In this document: positions 44,342 to 54,625 of the stretch, in pieces
Numbering within the stretch: position 1 is the first letter of the stretch
Layout: each line of letters opens with the position of its first letter
Assembly: GCF_900078195.1 (NCBI RefSeq)
Contig: NZ_FJVE01000007.1
Span: 1,798,001-1,862,000 of the forward strand
DNA length: 64,000 nucleotides
Direction: 5' to 3'
Source of the DNA: Clostridium sp. Marseille-P299
Lineage (GTDB): Bacteria; Bacillota; Clostridia; Lachnospirales; Lachnospiraceae
Program-made: the position numbers and the translations under genes
Notes under the pieces: generated by a model
The model's input: the letters and a program-made list of their open reading frames with translations, nothing else
The model's database searches: none
What the model was told of the DNA's origin: nothing

Positions 44342-46147
44342 ATGAAAATGAAAAAATACAGCACCTTTAAAAACATTGTATACACGCATAAATATATATT
44401 AGGAACTTCTTTGTACAAATATATAATCTGTGCAACCATAATAATCTTATCCGGTATTATGGCAACGTTTTTAACAACCCTTTTGCCGGCGTTTGTTATA
44501 AATATTTTATCATTAAAAAAAGATTACACTGATATTTTTTTAGTATTAAGCATCTATTTTATTTTCATGTGTGCTATCAGTATTTTTAGCGAGCGATTCA
44601 AAAGCCGTATAGACAATTCTATTAGTTTCACACGAATGTTTAAAGGATTGGATTATTACAAGCATATTATATCAACAAACTATGAAAATATAGATTCGGA
44701 GTCAGGACGAAACACAATTGATGCAGGAATTGATTCCTATTTTGATGGGGATCATGAGGGATTTCAGCATATACTTCTTGATTTGCGAACTCTTATACAA
44801 GCTGTTCTGGGACTGATTGCATACTCTGTGCTAACCGCATACCGAGTAAACATTATTTTACCTATTATTTTAGTAATTGTATCTTCTTGCACAATATTCG
44901 TAAATATGTTGAGTTCAAAATGGGTTTATAATCATAAAAATAATTGGACGAAGATTGATACTAAACTAAGATATATATCCACACAAACAATTTCATCTGA
45001 AAATGCAAAAGATATTAGAATGTATCGCATGAAAGTATGGCTTTCAGATGTTTACAATACCCTGATAAACCATCGCTTATCTTGGTCACGCAAAGAAGCT
45101 AAATTAAATCAAATCGTCTTGATTTTCGAAAGATTGCTGATAGCAGTGAAGTATATTATAATCTTCATTGCCATTTTTTATGAAGTAAATAATGGACTAA
45201 CTGCGGGTGATTTCGTGCTCACTTTGGGGCTGATGATTGGCATCAATCAATGGACGATGGATATTTTCAATAGTATTAAGTATTTACAATCAAACAATAT
45301 ATTGGTAAATAGCACAAGGCATTGCCTAGAAATGGATACCGACCAAAATAAGGTTCAAAAAAGTGAAAATGAAAAACTAACATTTACAAATAAGTTGAGA
45401 CTTAACAATATATCCTTTTCATTTCCCAACGGAAATAAGAAGATCTTTGATAATTTTAATTTATCAATTAAAAAGGGCGAAAAGGTTGCCATTGTTGGAT
45501 TAAACGGAGCAGGGAAAACCACATTGGTAAAACTTATATGTGGCCTATATCCCCCTACATCCGGAGAAATATATTTGGACAATACTCAAATTAATAGCGT
45601 CTCAAATAATGACTATACCAATCTTTTTTCTGCAATTTTTCAAGACTTCAATGTTTTTGCACTTTCTCTCAAAGAAAATGTAGCATGTTGTATGGAAGAT
45701 AAAATTGATATAAATAAAGTACATTCCTGCCTCGCCAAGGCGGGACTTTCAGAAAAAGTGAATGAATTTGCAAATGGATTAGACAGTATGATGCTAAAAG
45801 AACTGGATGAAGATGGTGTGGTGTTATCCGGTGGTGAAACTCAAAAGCTGATGTTAGCACGATGTCTTTATAAGGATGCAAAAATTATTATTTTAGACGA
45901 ACCAACAGCAGCATTAGATGCTTTAGCTGAAAATGAGTTGTACGAACAGTATGCTTCCTTAACAAAAGATAAGACAAGCATATTTATTTCTCACAGACTG
46001 AACTCAACTAAATTTTGCGATAGAATTGTAATGCTTGATCAAGGGCGTATTATTGAAGAAGGGACTCATAATGAATTAATGCAGAATAAGGGGAAATATG
46101 CAGAACTATATAGTTTGCAGGCATCCTATTATAAAAAAGAGGCTTAA
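44342..46147 (+). CDS. ABC exporter half-transporter (pair, first)
   Basis: 601 residues from the ATG behind AAGGAG. Six hydrophobic helices (to about residue 300) then an ATPase: Walker A GLNGAGKTT, signature LSGGETQKLMLARCL, Walker B IIILDEPTAALD and switch His ISHRLN, all catalytically intact. The helical insertion EFANGLDSMMLKELDEDGVVLSGG is characteristic of a Firmicute exporter group found with peptide and lantibiotic clusters. No peptidase C39 domain. Paired with the next gene; substrate unknown. Confidence 0.85.
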   Translation: MKMKKYSTFKNIVYTHKYILGTSLYKYIICATIIILSGIMATFLTTLLPAFVINILSLKKDYTDIFLVLSIYFIFMCAISIFSERFKSRIDNSISFTRMFKGLDYYKHIISTNYENIDSESGRNTIDAGIDSYFDGDHEGFQHILLDLRTLIQAVLGLIAYSVLTAYRVNIILPIILVIVSSCTIFVNMLSSKWVYNHKNNWTKIDTKLRYISTQTISSENAKDIRMYRMKVWLSDVYNTLINHRLSWSRKEAKLNQIVLIFERLLIAVKYIIIFIAIFYEVNNGLTAGDFVLTLGLMIGINQWTMDIFNSIKYLQSNNILVNSTRHCLEMDTDQNKVQKSENEKLTFTNKLRLNNISFSFPNGNKKIFDNFNLSIKKGEKVAIVGLNGAGKTTLVKLICGLYPPTSGEIYLDNTQINSVSNNDYTNLFSAIFQDFNVFALSLKENVACCMEDKIDINKVHSCLAKAGLSEKVNEFANGLDSMMLKELDEDGVVLSGGETQKLMLARCLYKDAKIIILDEPTAALDALAENELYEQYASLTKDKTSIFISHRLNSTKFCDRIVMLDQGRIIEEGTHNELMQNKGKYAELYSLQASYYKKEA

Positions 46148-46209
46148 TAAATTACTGTAATATAATGATTTTTTGCAACATTATTTTTCTAGCATAGGAG
46201 TATATACCA

Positions 46210-48084
46210 TTGGTTGATAAACGATTAAACATATTAGGAATTGATAAAAATAGTATAAAAGCTTTATTGTTCTTGCATACCCTTGATAAAACAATGATAC
46301 CTTTATCTATTTTACAATCCATTCTCTCTACAGCATTTCCCTTTGTAGAGATATATTTTATTGCAAGAATAATAGATCTTGTATTGTCCGGCAAATTAAA
46401 CGAACTGATACCGTTCATTGCAATGCTAATTATTAGTAACTTAGTTTTGGGTATATTCATTGATTTTGTTAAAACCATAAATCAATATAAAGCAAATAAA
46501 ATGGAAAAGAACATGATTGGTGTAATTCAAGAAAAAGTTATGGAAATTGATTTTGAAATGATGGAAGACCCTCATATGTTAAAAAAAATCTCTGATGCGA
46601 AATATGCAATGGAGTATATGGGCGGATACTATTCTTTTATCATGTATTATATTCAATTACTTGAATCAAGTTTACGAGTGGTAACATCTATTTCTGTTAT
46701 CATTGGCATGTGCTTTTCTGTATCCATTAGCGGTAACCCATTTGTTGACTTTATAGCTTCTTTTCCTGTATCTATAGGTTTTCTCACCGGTCTTACTGTT
46801 ATAAATTTATATTTATCTGCATCGATGGCTAAGAAAATGAAAAGAAATGATTCAGAGGTATTTAAACAGAAAACAACAGTAGAAAGAAGATTAAATTATT
46901 TTACAGACAAAGTATTCCTCAACTATTCTACTGGAAAAGACATTCGTATCTTTCATATGTCAGATTTGTTAATTCATTATCATCACAAAAATATGAAGAT
47001 AGCAAAAGATTTTTATCAGAAGTATTATGTTGATAAGCAAATAAATTATGACACATTAAGCCAGTTCAGTGATTCTATTCAATCTTTTTTTTCTTATATT
47101 ATTGTTATATTTAAAATGCTATCCGGAGCTATTACAATTGGAGAGCTATCAGGTTACATAGGAGTTATCAGTTTATTTCATGCTTCGCTGGTAGACATCG
47201 TTAAAATACGACAGAAAATAAAGCTGCAAAATGAATTTACAATGGCTTTTTATGAACTTCTTCACATGAAAAGCAAGGCAAATATGGGTTTAACCAAGAA
47301 ATACTCTATAAAAAATGTGGAGTTAGCAGGTTTTCAGTTTGAATTTCATCACGTATCCTTTAAGTATAATAATAGTGAACAGTATACTCTGAAAAATATA
47401 TCATGTAAAATACATGATAGAAAGAAAATTGCCATTGTCGGAAAAAATGGTGCAGGTAAAACAACCTTAATTAAATTATTGTGCAGATTATATGAACCAA
47501 CAGAAGGGTACATAACTTTAAATGGAATTGATATTAGAGAATATGATTATCATGAATATATTGATTTTATCTCCGTTGTATTTCAAGACTATCGCCTATT
47601 TGCTTTACCAATACGTGAAAATATAGCAGCTTCAAAGAACCCGGAAGATAAAAAAGTTTTACAATCATTAAAGCTTTCAGGGCTAGCAGATAAAATAGAA
47701 AAATTACCAAATGGCCTTGAAACCAATCTATATCACTATGATGAAGATGGTATCGAAATCAGTGGCGGAGAGGCCCAAAAAATTGCAATAGCAAGAGCCA
47801 TCTATAAAGATTCTCCCACTATTATATTAGACGAACCAACATCTGCCCTTGACCCGGCAAGTGAATATGAGATTTATCAAAAATTTGGTGCATTAACTCA
47901 AAATAAAACAACTATATACATCTCACATAGAATGAGTAGTTGCATATTTTGCGACCATATTATAGTGGTTGATAAAGGTGAAATTATACAACAAGGAAGC
48001 CACGATGAATTGCTTTATGATAAAGAAAATTTGTATGCTAAGTTATATAATGCACAAGCAAAGTATTTTACTCAAGGAGATTGA
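46210..48084 (+). CDS. ABC exporter half-transporter (pair, second)
   Basis: 624 residues from TTG behind TAGGAG. Same architecture as the previous gene: membrane domain then Walker A GKNGAGKTT, signature ISGGEAQKIAIARAI, Walker [12 protein letters not shown] and ISHRMS. Both subunits keep the catalytic Glu, unlike the exporter at 2.5-6.1 kb. Likely a heterodimer exporting a peptide or lipid-like compound. No precursor peptide or regulator gene is adjacent. Confidence 0.85.
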   Translation: MVDKRLNILGIDKNSIKALLFLHTLDKTMIPLSILQSILSTAFPFVEIYFIARIIDLVLSGKLNELIPFIAMLIISNLVLGIFIDFVKTINQYKANKMEKNMIGVIQEKVMEIDFEMMEDPHMLKKISDAKYAMEYMGGYYSFIMYYIQLLESSLRVVTSISVIIGMCFSVSISGNPFVDFIASFPVSIGFLTGLTVINLYLSASMAKKMKRNDSEVFKQKTTVERRLNYFTDKVFLNYSTGKDIRIFHMSDLLIHYHHKNMKIAKDFYQKYYVDKQINYDTLSQFSDSIQSFFSYIIVIFKMLSGAITIGELSGYIGVISLFHASLVDIVKIRQKIKLQNEFTMAFYELLHMKSKANMGLTKKYSIKNVELAGFQFEFHHVSFKYNNSEQYTLKNISCKIHDRKKIAIVGKNGAGKTTLIKLLCRLYEPTEGYITLNGIDIREYDYHEYIDFISVVFQDYRLFALPIRENIAASKNPEDKKVLQSLKLSGLADKIEKLPNGLETNLYHYDEDGIEISGGEAQKIAIARAIYKDSPTIILDEPTSALDPASEYEIYQKFGALTQNKTTIYISHRMSSCIFCDHIIVVDKGEIIQQGSHDELLYDKENLYAKLYNAQAKYFTQGD

Positions 48085-48455
48085 ATATTTTGTATTTCAT
48101 TTTCTTTTCTTCACTTTTTAGATATTTTATCTGGGACTCTCAAAACATAACCTAAATTTTCATAGTAGCAATGACAGCAAAAATAACAATTCTACAATAA
48201 AGCATTTTCATACAGCATCGAATACTTTTCCAGATATGTTCTGCTTATAAAGAAGCAAGAGTTCAGAGGAAATACCTAAAGGTATGGCGGAAGAAAATTC
48301 CTTTATCTTCTGTGCTGCACCAAAAGTAATAGAGGGGACTACTAAAAAGGTTTATGAACATTTCCCTGAGTGGAAAAGTTATCAAATGTATTTTAGAAGT
48401 CCTCTCGTTATTTTCTAGTTTCTATATTAATCGCAAAATGCGATATTATCTAAGC

Positions 48456-48647
48456 TTAGGCCTTTTCACAAATATTCGTATAGCTGTATGAATATTCAAG
48501 TAAATTTATTAACCGCCGATCCTTAATTGAGTTAAAGAGCAGAAGATGACTGGTCAAGTGCCATAATATAAGAGCTTTATATTTTCCGCCAATCAGCTTG
48601 ATTGTTGCTGATACGGGACAGTTTTGATTGATATCATTTGAATCAAT
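48456..48647 (-). pseudogene. Truncated HxlR-family regulator
   Basis: NDINQNCPVSATIKLIGGKY and ALILWHL are the N-terminal part of HxlR winged-helix regulators. The sequence then diverges and stops before the wing. At the expected start, AGGAGGACACAACTT is followed by ATT instead of ATG. Divergent from the CDF exporter gene, it was probably its regulator and is now disabled. Confidence 0.6.
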
Positions 48648-48684
48648 AAGTTGTGTCCTCCTAATTAAGCTGTAAAAGTACCAA

Positions 48685-48737
48685 TAATAACTAAGTATCT
48701 TTTTGGATAGTATATTACTATAAAGTGTATATTTCAA
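48685..48737 (+). promoter_or_regulatory. HxlR-type operator/promoter region, copy 1
   Basis: ACTAAGTATCTTTTTGGATAG is followed by the perfect palindrome ATAGTATATTACTAT. The -10-like TATATT overlaps it. A second copy lies at about 49789-49835. Confidence 0.55.
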
Positions 48738-48780
48738 ATACAGGGTTAATTGTCAAAACCCAAAAAGGAGGAGAAATGTT

Positions 48781-49686
48781 ATGGCACATAATCACGGGAG
48801 CCATCAGGGTCATAATCATTCACATGGCGGTGATGGTAATATCGGTTTAGCATTTTTTCTAAATCTTTCATTTACTTTTATTGAGCTTATCGGAGGAATT
48901 CTGACAAACAGTATTGCTATTATGTCAGATGCCGTGCATGACTTTGGAGACAGTTTGTCTCTTGCGCTTGCATGGTATTTTCAGAAAAAGTCCAAAAAAG
49001 GAAGCACGAATCAATACACGTACGGGTATAAGCGCTTCTCTTTATTAGGAGCAATTATTACCTCGACTGTATTGACTGTTGGGAGCATTTATATATTAAC
49101 AGAAGCTATCCCTCGATTGTTTTCTCCGCAAGAAACCAATGCAGGCGGTATGTTTATACTTGCTGTAATTGGTATTGCCATCAACGGAATTGCTGTATTA
49201 CGGACGCGAAAAGCAAGCTCAATCAATGAAAGGGTTGTGTCACTTCATCTGCTTGAGGATGTATTGGGGTGGGCTGGGGTGTTAATAGGGTCCGCAGTGA
49301 TATATTTTACCGGGCTTACAATTATTGATCCCATTCTGTCTATTGGAATTGCCATCTTTGTATTGTTCAACGTAACAAAGAACATTAGGCAGATAATGCC
49401 AATTCTATTGCAGGGTACTCCGGCAGAGATTGAACAAGAACACATTATTGAAGATCTCAAAGCTCTGGAACAAATTGAAGATGTACATGATTTGCATATT
49501 TGGTCATTAGATGAAGAATATAATGTGCTTACGATGCATGTCGTGTTAAAGACATCAATGTCAATGGAAGAACTTTCCCAACTAAAGGGTGAAATACGTG
49601 CCATTCTGAAAGAAGAAGAAATACGACACGCGACAATAGAATTTGAAGGACCATCAGAATCATGTGATTTTGACAATTGCGTGTAA
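48781..49686 (+). CDS. CDF-family divalent metal cation exporter
   Basis: 301 residues with six hydrophobic segments and a His-rich N-terminus (AHNHGSHQGHNHSHGG). Metal-binding residues are in MSDAVHDFGDS (helix II) and HLLEDVLGW (helix V), the HD-HD type for zinc. The C-terminal cytoplasmic domain has DVHDLHIWSLDEEYNVLTMHV. It exchanges Zn or Cd for protons. The strong RBS is AAAGGAGGAG. Confidence 0.9.
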   Translation: MAHNHGSHQGHNHSHGGDGNIGLAFFLNLSFTFIELIGGILTNSIAIMSDAVHDFGDSLSLALAWYFQKKSKKGSTNQYTYGYKRFSLLGAIITSTVLTVGSIYILTEAIPRLFSPQETNAGGMFILAVIGIAINGIAVLRTRKASSINERVVSLHLLEDVLGWAGVLIGSAVIYFTGLTIIDPILSIGIAIFVLFNVTKNIRQIMPILLQGTPAEIEQEHIIEDLKALEQIEDVHDLHIWSLDEEYNVLTMHVVLKTSMSMEELSQLKGEIRAILKEEEIRHATIEFEGPSESCDFDNCV

Positions 49687-50330
49687 AAGAAGGTGAAGTA
49701 TTTCCATCTCCAGTACTTTGTAATGGACAGAAACATTAAAATCCATAAGATATATCCTCCTTATTGAGTTACGAGAGTAGCAGATTATGACTAAGTATCT
49801 TTTCGGGTAGTATATTACAATAAAGTGCGTTCTTACGAAAATAATACTAAGTGATAAAATGATATCAAGACAGAGTTAATTGTCAAAGCAAAGAAGGAGA
49901 AATCTATCCAGATTTATTAAGAGTTTTTGCGAGTACGATTTGACTTTATAGTTGGCATTACTTTCAAAAAGCTTACTATATTTAAAGTAAGAGAGTAGAG
50001 TCTATGGCTCTTTCTGAACCTTGGATAGATAAAACATATCGAAGCAACTTTAAACACCTGAAAGACTATTTTTATGCCTTCCAGGTGTTTTACAGATGCT
50101 AATAACAGATTATTACATATATGAGAATATACAACTTATTATATATACTTTTTATTGATCTCGATAGCCAAATATCTTTTTAATATGCGTTATATCTGAT
50201 ATTAAAAAGATTAAAGATTGAACACATATATACAATTACAAGTCAATCTGAATACATATTTCTATAATTATGTCAGACTTTTCTCATGCGAATATAATAA
50301 AATACCACGAGATGGATTATTTGTTTCCAA

Positions 50331-50430
50331 TTTGTTGTCAATCTAAGTGAACCTAGAAAGAGCAATCATCATCAGGAATGCAATATTTACAAATTGTTGT
50401 CAAATATATTTCCACAAAGTTGTCAATCGA
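50331..50430 (+). repeat. Three short direct repeats around TTGTCAA
   Basis: CAATTTGTTGTCAATCTAAG, CAAATTGTTGTCAAATATAT and AAAGTTGTCAATCGAC occur in one direction within 100 bases. Multiple short terminal repeats of this sort are found at the ends of some IS families, so this may be a relic end; unproven. Confidence 0.4.
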
Positions 50431-50600
50431 CATTTATTGAATAAAGAGTATTATGATATACCTCATTATCTTAATCAAGTTATAGAAAATTATTATTCAT
50501 CCAAAAATCTTTACTAATCCCTTATTTTACAATGGTTTAAATATTCTATAAGGTTAAAGAAAATTATATTATTAAATAAAATAAAAAATGTATATTTATT

Positions 50601-50631
50601 AAGATCAAAGATTAACAACTTTGATCTTTTT
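50601..50631 (+). terminator. Terminator at the group II intron insertion point
   Basis: AAGATCAAAG/CTTTGATCTT stem with an eight-base loop and TTTT, immediately before the intron 5' end (GTGCGAC at 50632). Confidence 0.75.
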
Positions 50632-52500
50632 GTGCGACAGGCAGTCGCACCAGCCCTAGTTTAGTCTAGGACTATTTTGTGTATTAGGTACAGCGATTAC
50701 GATGCGGATGCAAACACGAATCAAGAGTTCTTAAAACAAGTTTTCTCTAGAGTGAAAGTCTCTACCCGTGAGCGCTGATGCAAATCGGTAAGTCTAATCT
50801 AGAGCATCACCGTAAGGTTATGTCTGAAGGAGATGCGGAAAGTCGAGAGACCCGTAGGCGGTTAGCAGACCGAAACGAAAAGTGAAGCACATGTAGCGGC
50901 AATGCAAGTTGATGACCATGCGAAAAATCGAGAAATCTAAATCATTTATTCAAATGAATCAGTCGGATAAATGGAGGTTGCCATGTGTAGGTGCTCGGTA
51001 TGTTAGAAGGGAAGGTGCGATGACCCTGTGAGACCCATATATTTGCCGTAAGGGTTGATATATATAAGAATAATTCGAAATTATGTCAACATATAAGGGA
51101 GTCAGACAATCTCATAGTACAGAAGTAATTATGTGACCAAACGCATGATGAATGGAAGGGGGTTGACCTTTGTAGACCAAGTCAAGTACTTATTATAATG
51201 CAAATGGCAACGATGCTTCGGAAAAAACGAACCAAAGGAACATAAGGAGGACAAGGATAGTAATGAATGATTAACTAAAAATGAAATGGCATAGTATTTA
51301 CGGACAGATTTTATTCGACCGAAAGTTAATGTCAGCTTGGAAACAAGTAGAAAAGAATAAGGGCTGTGGCGGAATAGATTTAGAAACCATAGAAGACTTT
51401 AAAGTAGACGAGGAAAAGAAAGTACTTCAGATTCTGCTTGAACTCAGAACAAATGATACAAGCCAACAACAGTAAAAAGGGTATACATTTCGAAGAAAAA
51501 TGGAGACAAAAGACCAGGAATACCAGTAATCAAGGACAGGATAATTCAGCAAAGTGTAGTGAATATATTAAGTCCGAAGTTTGACGATGGAATATTATAT
51601 AAATGCTCTTGTGGCTATCGACCAGACAGAGGTATAGAAAGAGTAATGCAAATAATACTGTGGTACGTAGAGCATGGATATAATCATATTTATGATTGCG
51701 ATATCAAAAGCTTTTTCGATAACATACCGCATAAGAATAATGAAAGTACTGACGAAATATATAGCGGATGGAACTGTGTTATATGGTTTAGGCATGGCTG
51801 AAATCTGGATATATGGAGGAAGGTAAATTCATGGAAAGCAATTCTGGGACCCAATAAGGTGGGGTCATATCTCCGTTACTTTCAAATGTATATCTAAACG
51901 AATTAGGCTGGAACTAGAAAAAGAAGGCATAAAATTTGTACGTTATTGCGACGATTTTCTGCTCTTTGCAAAATCGGAATAAGAAGTCAAGAGAGCCGGA
52001 GAAATAGCAAAAAGGGTAATTACAGATTTAGGACTTGAAATAGCAATGAATAAAACTAAATTAGCAGATTTACATAATGATGAATTTAAATTTGTAGGAT
52101 TTAACAAACATTGGAGAGAAAGAGAAGATGGAAGTGGGAAATACTTTATAGTAGAAACGACGGAACAGTCGTTCAAAGACTTCAAGAAGAAGTTAAAAGA
52201 CGAAACCTGTAAACGCTGACGTTAAGTCAAGAGGTGTGGGTACAGAGGGTAAATCCGTAAAGCAGTTGAAAAGAATAAACTCTTCGGGCAGGAAAGCCAC
52301 TGCTATCTCAAAAGTTTTAGTAAACAACTTCACGCCATAGATGCATATGTAAGACAGCGGTTAAGGGTATGTATGCAACATAAGCACCCAAACAAACTGG
52401 TTGTACTACAATCAAATGTATGGATATAGTGTAGAGCAGTACATAGAAAAACAAATGCAAAAATGGAGAAAAGGTCTGCGCATATACTAAAAAATGATAA
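50632..52500 (+). mobile_element. Degenerate group II intron
   Basis: The 5' end GTGCGACAGGCAGTCGCACC matches the conserved GUGYG intron start, and about 640 bases of structured intron RNA (domain I-type sequence such as GAGCGCTGATGCAAATCGG) precede a broken reverse transcriptase gene. The catalytic domain V hairpin is not apparent downstream, so the 3' end appears lost. Insertion directly after a terminator stem is the habit of bacterial class C introns. Confidence 0.7.
51281..52490 (+). pseudogene. Group II intron reverse transcriptase/maturase, multiply frameshifted
   Basis: Fragments in order: LMSAWKQVEKNKGCGGIDL (RT domain 0/1), RPGIPVIKDRIIQQSVVNIL, CGYRPDRGIERVMQIIL, IYDCDIKSFFDNIPH, then a GTPQGG-like region with an in-frame stop, FVRYCDDFLLFAKS (active site YCDD in place of YADD), IAMNKTKLADLHNDEFKFVG, and maturase-like IDAYVRQRLRVCMQHKHPN. 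At least four frameshifts or stops interrupt it. Confidence 0.8.
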
Positions 52501-52615
52501 AGTAACTGAATTTTTCTACAAAATATAAATTTTTCAAAGTTCTAAAGAATATGGGGTAAATAAAAACTAGGTTTATACCCCAACATCATAGTGATTAATT
52601 TCTATTAGAATTATT

Positions 52616-52630
52616 CAAGGGAAAAAATTG
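52616..52630 (+). repeat. Flanking direct repeat, left copy
   Basis: CAAGGGAAAAAATTG, six bases outside the left end of the IS30-family element. An identical copy is at 55812-55826. Confidence 0.7.
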
Positions 52631-52862
52631 GGTTACATGAAAAAGTAAATTCCAGTTCAGCTAAACTACTATTGTTTGCTAGACTAAATTCTAGTTTTTC
52701 ACTTAACATATATTAATTTATGATATATAATTAACTTCTAAGACTCAGAAAAATCAACTTTTTTACATACTTAATAAGCAACTGGATATTGTCGTGCATG
52801 ACTAAATTCCACCAGTTCGAAGTTAAGTTTGTATGTTAGTGGAATTCTGTCTGCGCCTTAGT

Positions 52863-53341
52863 TTAGTGTTTTAGTAATGCTGGTTTTAGTATTACTTCAT
52901 CGTGATGTATTTCACATAGTGATAACTTTTTGTGTAGAGAGTTGTCAAGCAGCATTAGAGATAACTGATATGGTGAATAACCATTAAGGTTATCTCTAGA
53001 AATGCTATTTATGTGATTCATCAGTTTGTATACTTCTTTTTGGTTGTAGCAGTCAAAGGTACTTCCTTTTGGTACAACATATCGAATAAATTCATGATTC
53101 TTTTCAATCATTCCCTTTTGCCATGAACACTGCGGATCATAGTAATAGATACTAGTACGTTTTTTACCACTTCTATTATATTCTAAATCTTTATGAGCTT
53201 GAAATTCGGTGCCTCTGTCTGTTAATACTACTTGAAATAATTTTTTGAAATTTTTTAGACCTAAGGTCTTAGTCAAGTAGTCAAACACTTCTTTTACACA
53301 TTCTTGTGTTTTAGTATCCATTAGAAAAATCAACATTAAAC
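52863..53341 (-). pseudogene. IS30-family transposase, C-terminal part
   Basis: DDE catalytic core of IS30 transposase: LTDRGTEFQAH and DPQCSWQKGMIEKNHEFIRY with the final Glu, then the conserved NHINSISRDNLNGYSPYQL. It is the downstream half of the gene whose N-terminus is at 54859-55694; joining at the IS110 junction restores RKSSLMLIFLMDTKTQ in one frame. Confidence 0.85.
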
Positions 53342-53431
53342 CTTGCTAATAAAAGTCAAGTATAAATTGAAATAATTTTTAGCTTAAAAAAGGGTAACTT
53401 TAATAAACCTCATAGATATGAGAAAAAAATA

Positions 53432-54625
53432 TTATCTATAGATTTCTGTTACACGAGCATAGTAGATATGTAAAAATTTATTTACCCCTGCCATTTTGGC
53501 TACATTTTTTGGCTTACCTTCACCTTCTTTTTTAATCATAAAGAGATAAACAGCATCATTTTCGGGTTTATGTAACTTTAGGGATTGCATGACCTCATAA
53601 CCCGCTTTTCGTAGGCTTGCTGAACCTCTTTTAGATATGTGCCGGTTAAGGCTTTCATATTGACCAGATTGAAACGGTGGAGCATCATTCCCCGCATAGG
53701 CATTGAGAGCACGTGCATTTTTAAATCGGCGAACATCCCCGATTTCAGCAATCAAGCGTGGAGCTAGTTTATCACCTACTCCATTCATAGCCCTTACAAC
53801 TGGGTATTCTGGCAATGTAGAGGCTATTGATTGCATTTGACTTAGTATAGCATTAGATGAAGTTTCTGTTTGCTTTAGTAAGAGTAAAGCATTTTTAACA
53901 GCAACTAAAGTACTTGTATTAACGCCTCTAGTAGTAATGCTTTTGGTGGCAGTTTCATAAATTTTAAGGGCTTTCATTTGAGGGTTTCTTGCTCCGCTTT
54001 TGTAAGCGAATTTGACATAAGATGAAATAAAGCGCTTCTCAGTCATTGCTTTTATAGTATCAAAGCTTTCGTATTTTTCTATAAAACGATAAAGAAGATT
54101 GTCGTCTGGATCGTACGTGTTTGATGTGAGAATCGATTGAATACCTGGCATTATTTCATCGAGTAAATTAGAAAGTTGAACTCTTGCTTTTACTTTCATT
54201 GAAACGTTTTGGTTATACTGCCGAGAAAGAAATTTTAAGTCATTATATTTCTCATCGATTCCAGTATAAGGAGTAAGGAAATAAGCTTTTTCTAAAGCAT
54301 ATTTTGCGATTCGCATAGCATCTTTTTTATCAGTTTTACCTTTGCGAATCTCATTATCTCCATACTTTTTCATGAGATAAGGATTAACTAGAGAAACAAA
54401 TAAATTGGCAGCAAGAAGCTGTTTGAGAATGGGATAGTGATAATGACCTGTTGCTTCCATCACTATACGAATCTCATCATTATGACTTTTCAGCATAGCA
54501 ATGAATTGACCTAGATCATATTCATTATGGTGAATTTCGGACGGTTTAAGAATAATTTCTCCTGTGGAACTTAGAACTGCAATAGTACTTTTAGATTTTG
54601 ATACATCAATACCCACTGCAATCAT
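53432..54625 (-). CDS. IS110-family transposase
   Basis: 397 residues, complete. N-terminal RuvC-like DEDD domain with GIDVSKSKSTIAVLS and later EATGHYHYPI and DKKDAMRIAKYA; C-terminal Transposase_20 domain with MNGVGDKLAPRLIAEIGDVRRF, YAGNDAPPFQSG and RGSASLRKAGYEVM, including the catalytic serine region. Such enzymes recombine DNA guided by an element-encoded RNA. The frame is intact, so the element may be active. Confidence 0.9.
   Translation of the reverse strand: MIAVGIDVSKSKSTIAVLSSTGEIILKPSEIHHNEYDLGQFIAMLKSHNDEIRIVMEATGHYHYPILKQLLAANLFVSLVNPYLMKKYGDNEIRKGKTDKKDAMRIAKYALEKAYFLTPYTGIDEKYNDLKFLSRQYNQNVSMKVKARVQLSNLLDEIMPGIQSILTSNTYDPDDNLLYRFIEKYESFDTIKAMTEKRFISSYVKFAYKSGARNPQMKALKIYETATKSITTRGVNTSTLVAVKNALLLLKQTETSSNAILSQMQSIASTLPEYPVVRAMNGVGDKLAPRLIAEIGDVRRFKNARALNAYAGNDAPPFQSGQYESLNRHISKRGSASLRKAGYEVMQSLKLHKPENDAVYLFMIKKEGEGKPKNVAKMAGVNKFLHIYYARVTEIYR

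Larger units (their letters stand above)
48085..48780. other. Intergenic region with gene remnants
   Basis: Plus-strand codons from about 48244 to 48418 (EENSFIFCAAPKVIEG and KVYEHFPEWKSYQMYFR) form an orphan fragment with no start. The rest holds the broken HxlR gene and the promoter of the CDF gene. The area looks like a deletion scar. Confidence 0.45.
49687..50631. other. Gene-free stretch with duplicated operator, hairpins and short repeats
   Basis: About 950 bases. At 49789-49908 there is a second, diverged copy of the CDF operator and leader (GACTAAGTATCTTTTCGGGTAG, then GAGTTAATTGTCAAAGC and AAGGAGA) with no gene after it. Hairpins lie at 50052-50092 (AAACACCTG/CAGGTGTTT) and 50174-50211 (ATCTTTTTAATAT/ATATTAAAAAGAT). 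Three TTGTCAA repeats lie at 50331-50430. Several losses probably occurred here. Confidence 0.5.

Noticed and set aside
44342..48084. Lantibiotic transporter in a second peptide cluster
   Set aside because: No precursor, modification enzyme or immunity gene is next to the ABC pair, so only a general exporter call is supported.
49245..49736. 163-codon minus-strand frame opposite the CDF gene
   Set aside because: It is Ser/Cys-rich noise opposite a clear transporter gene.
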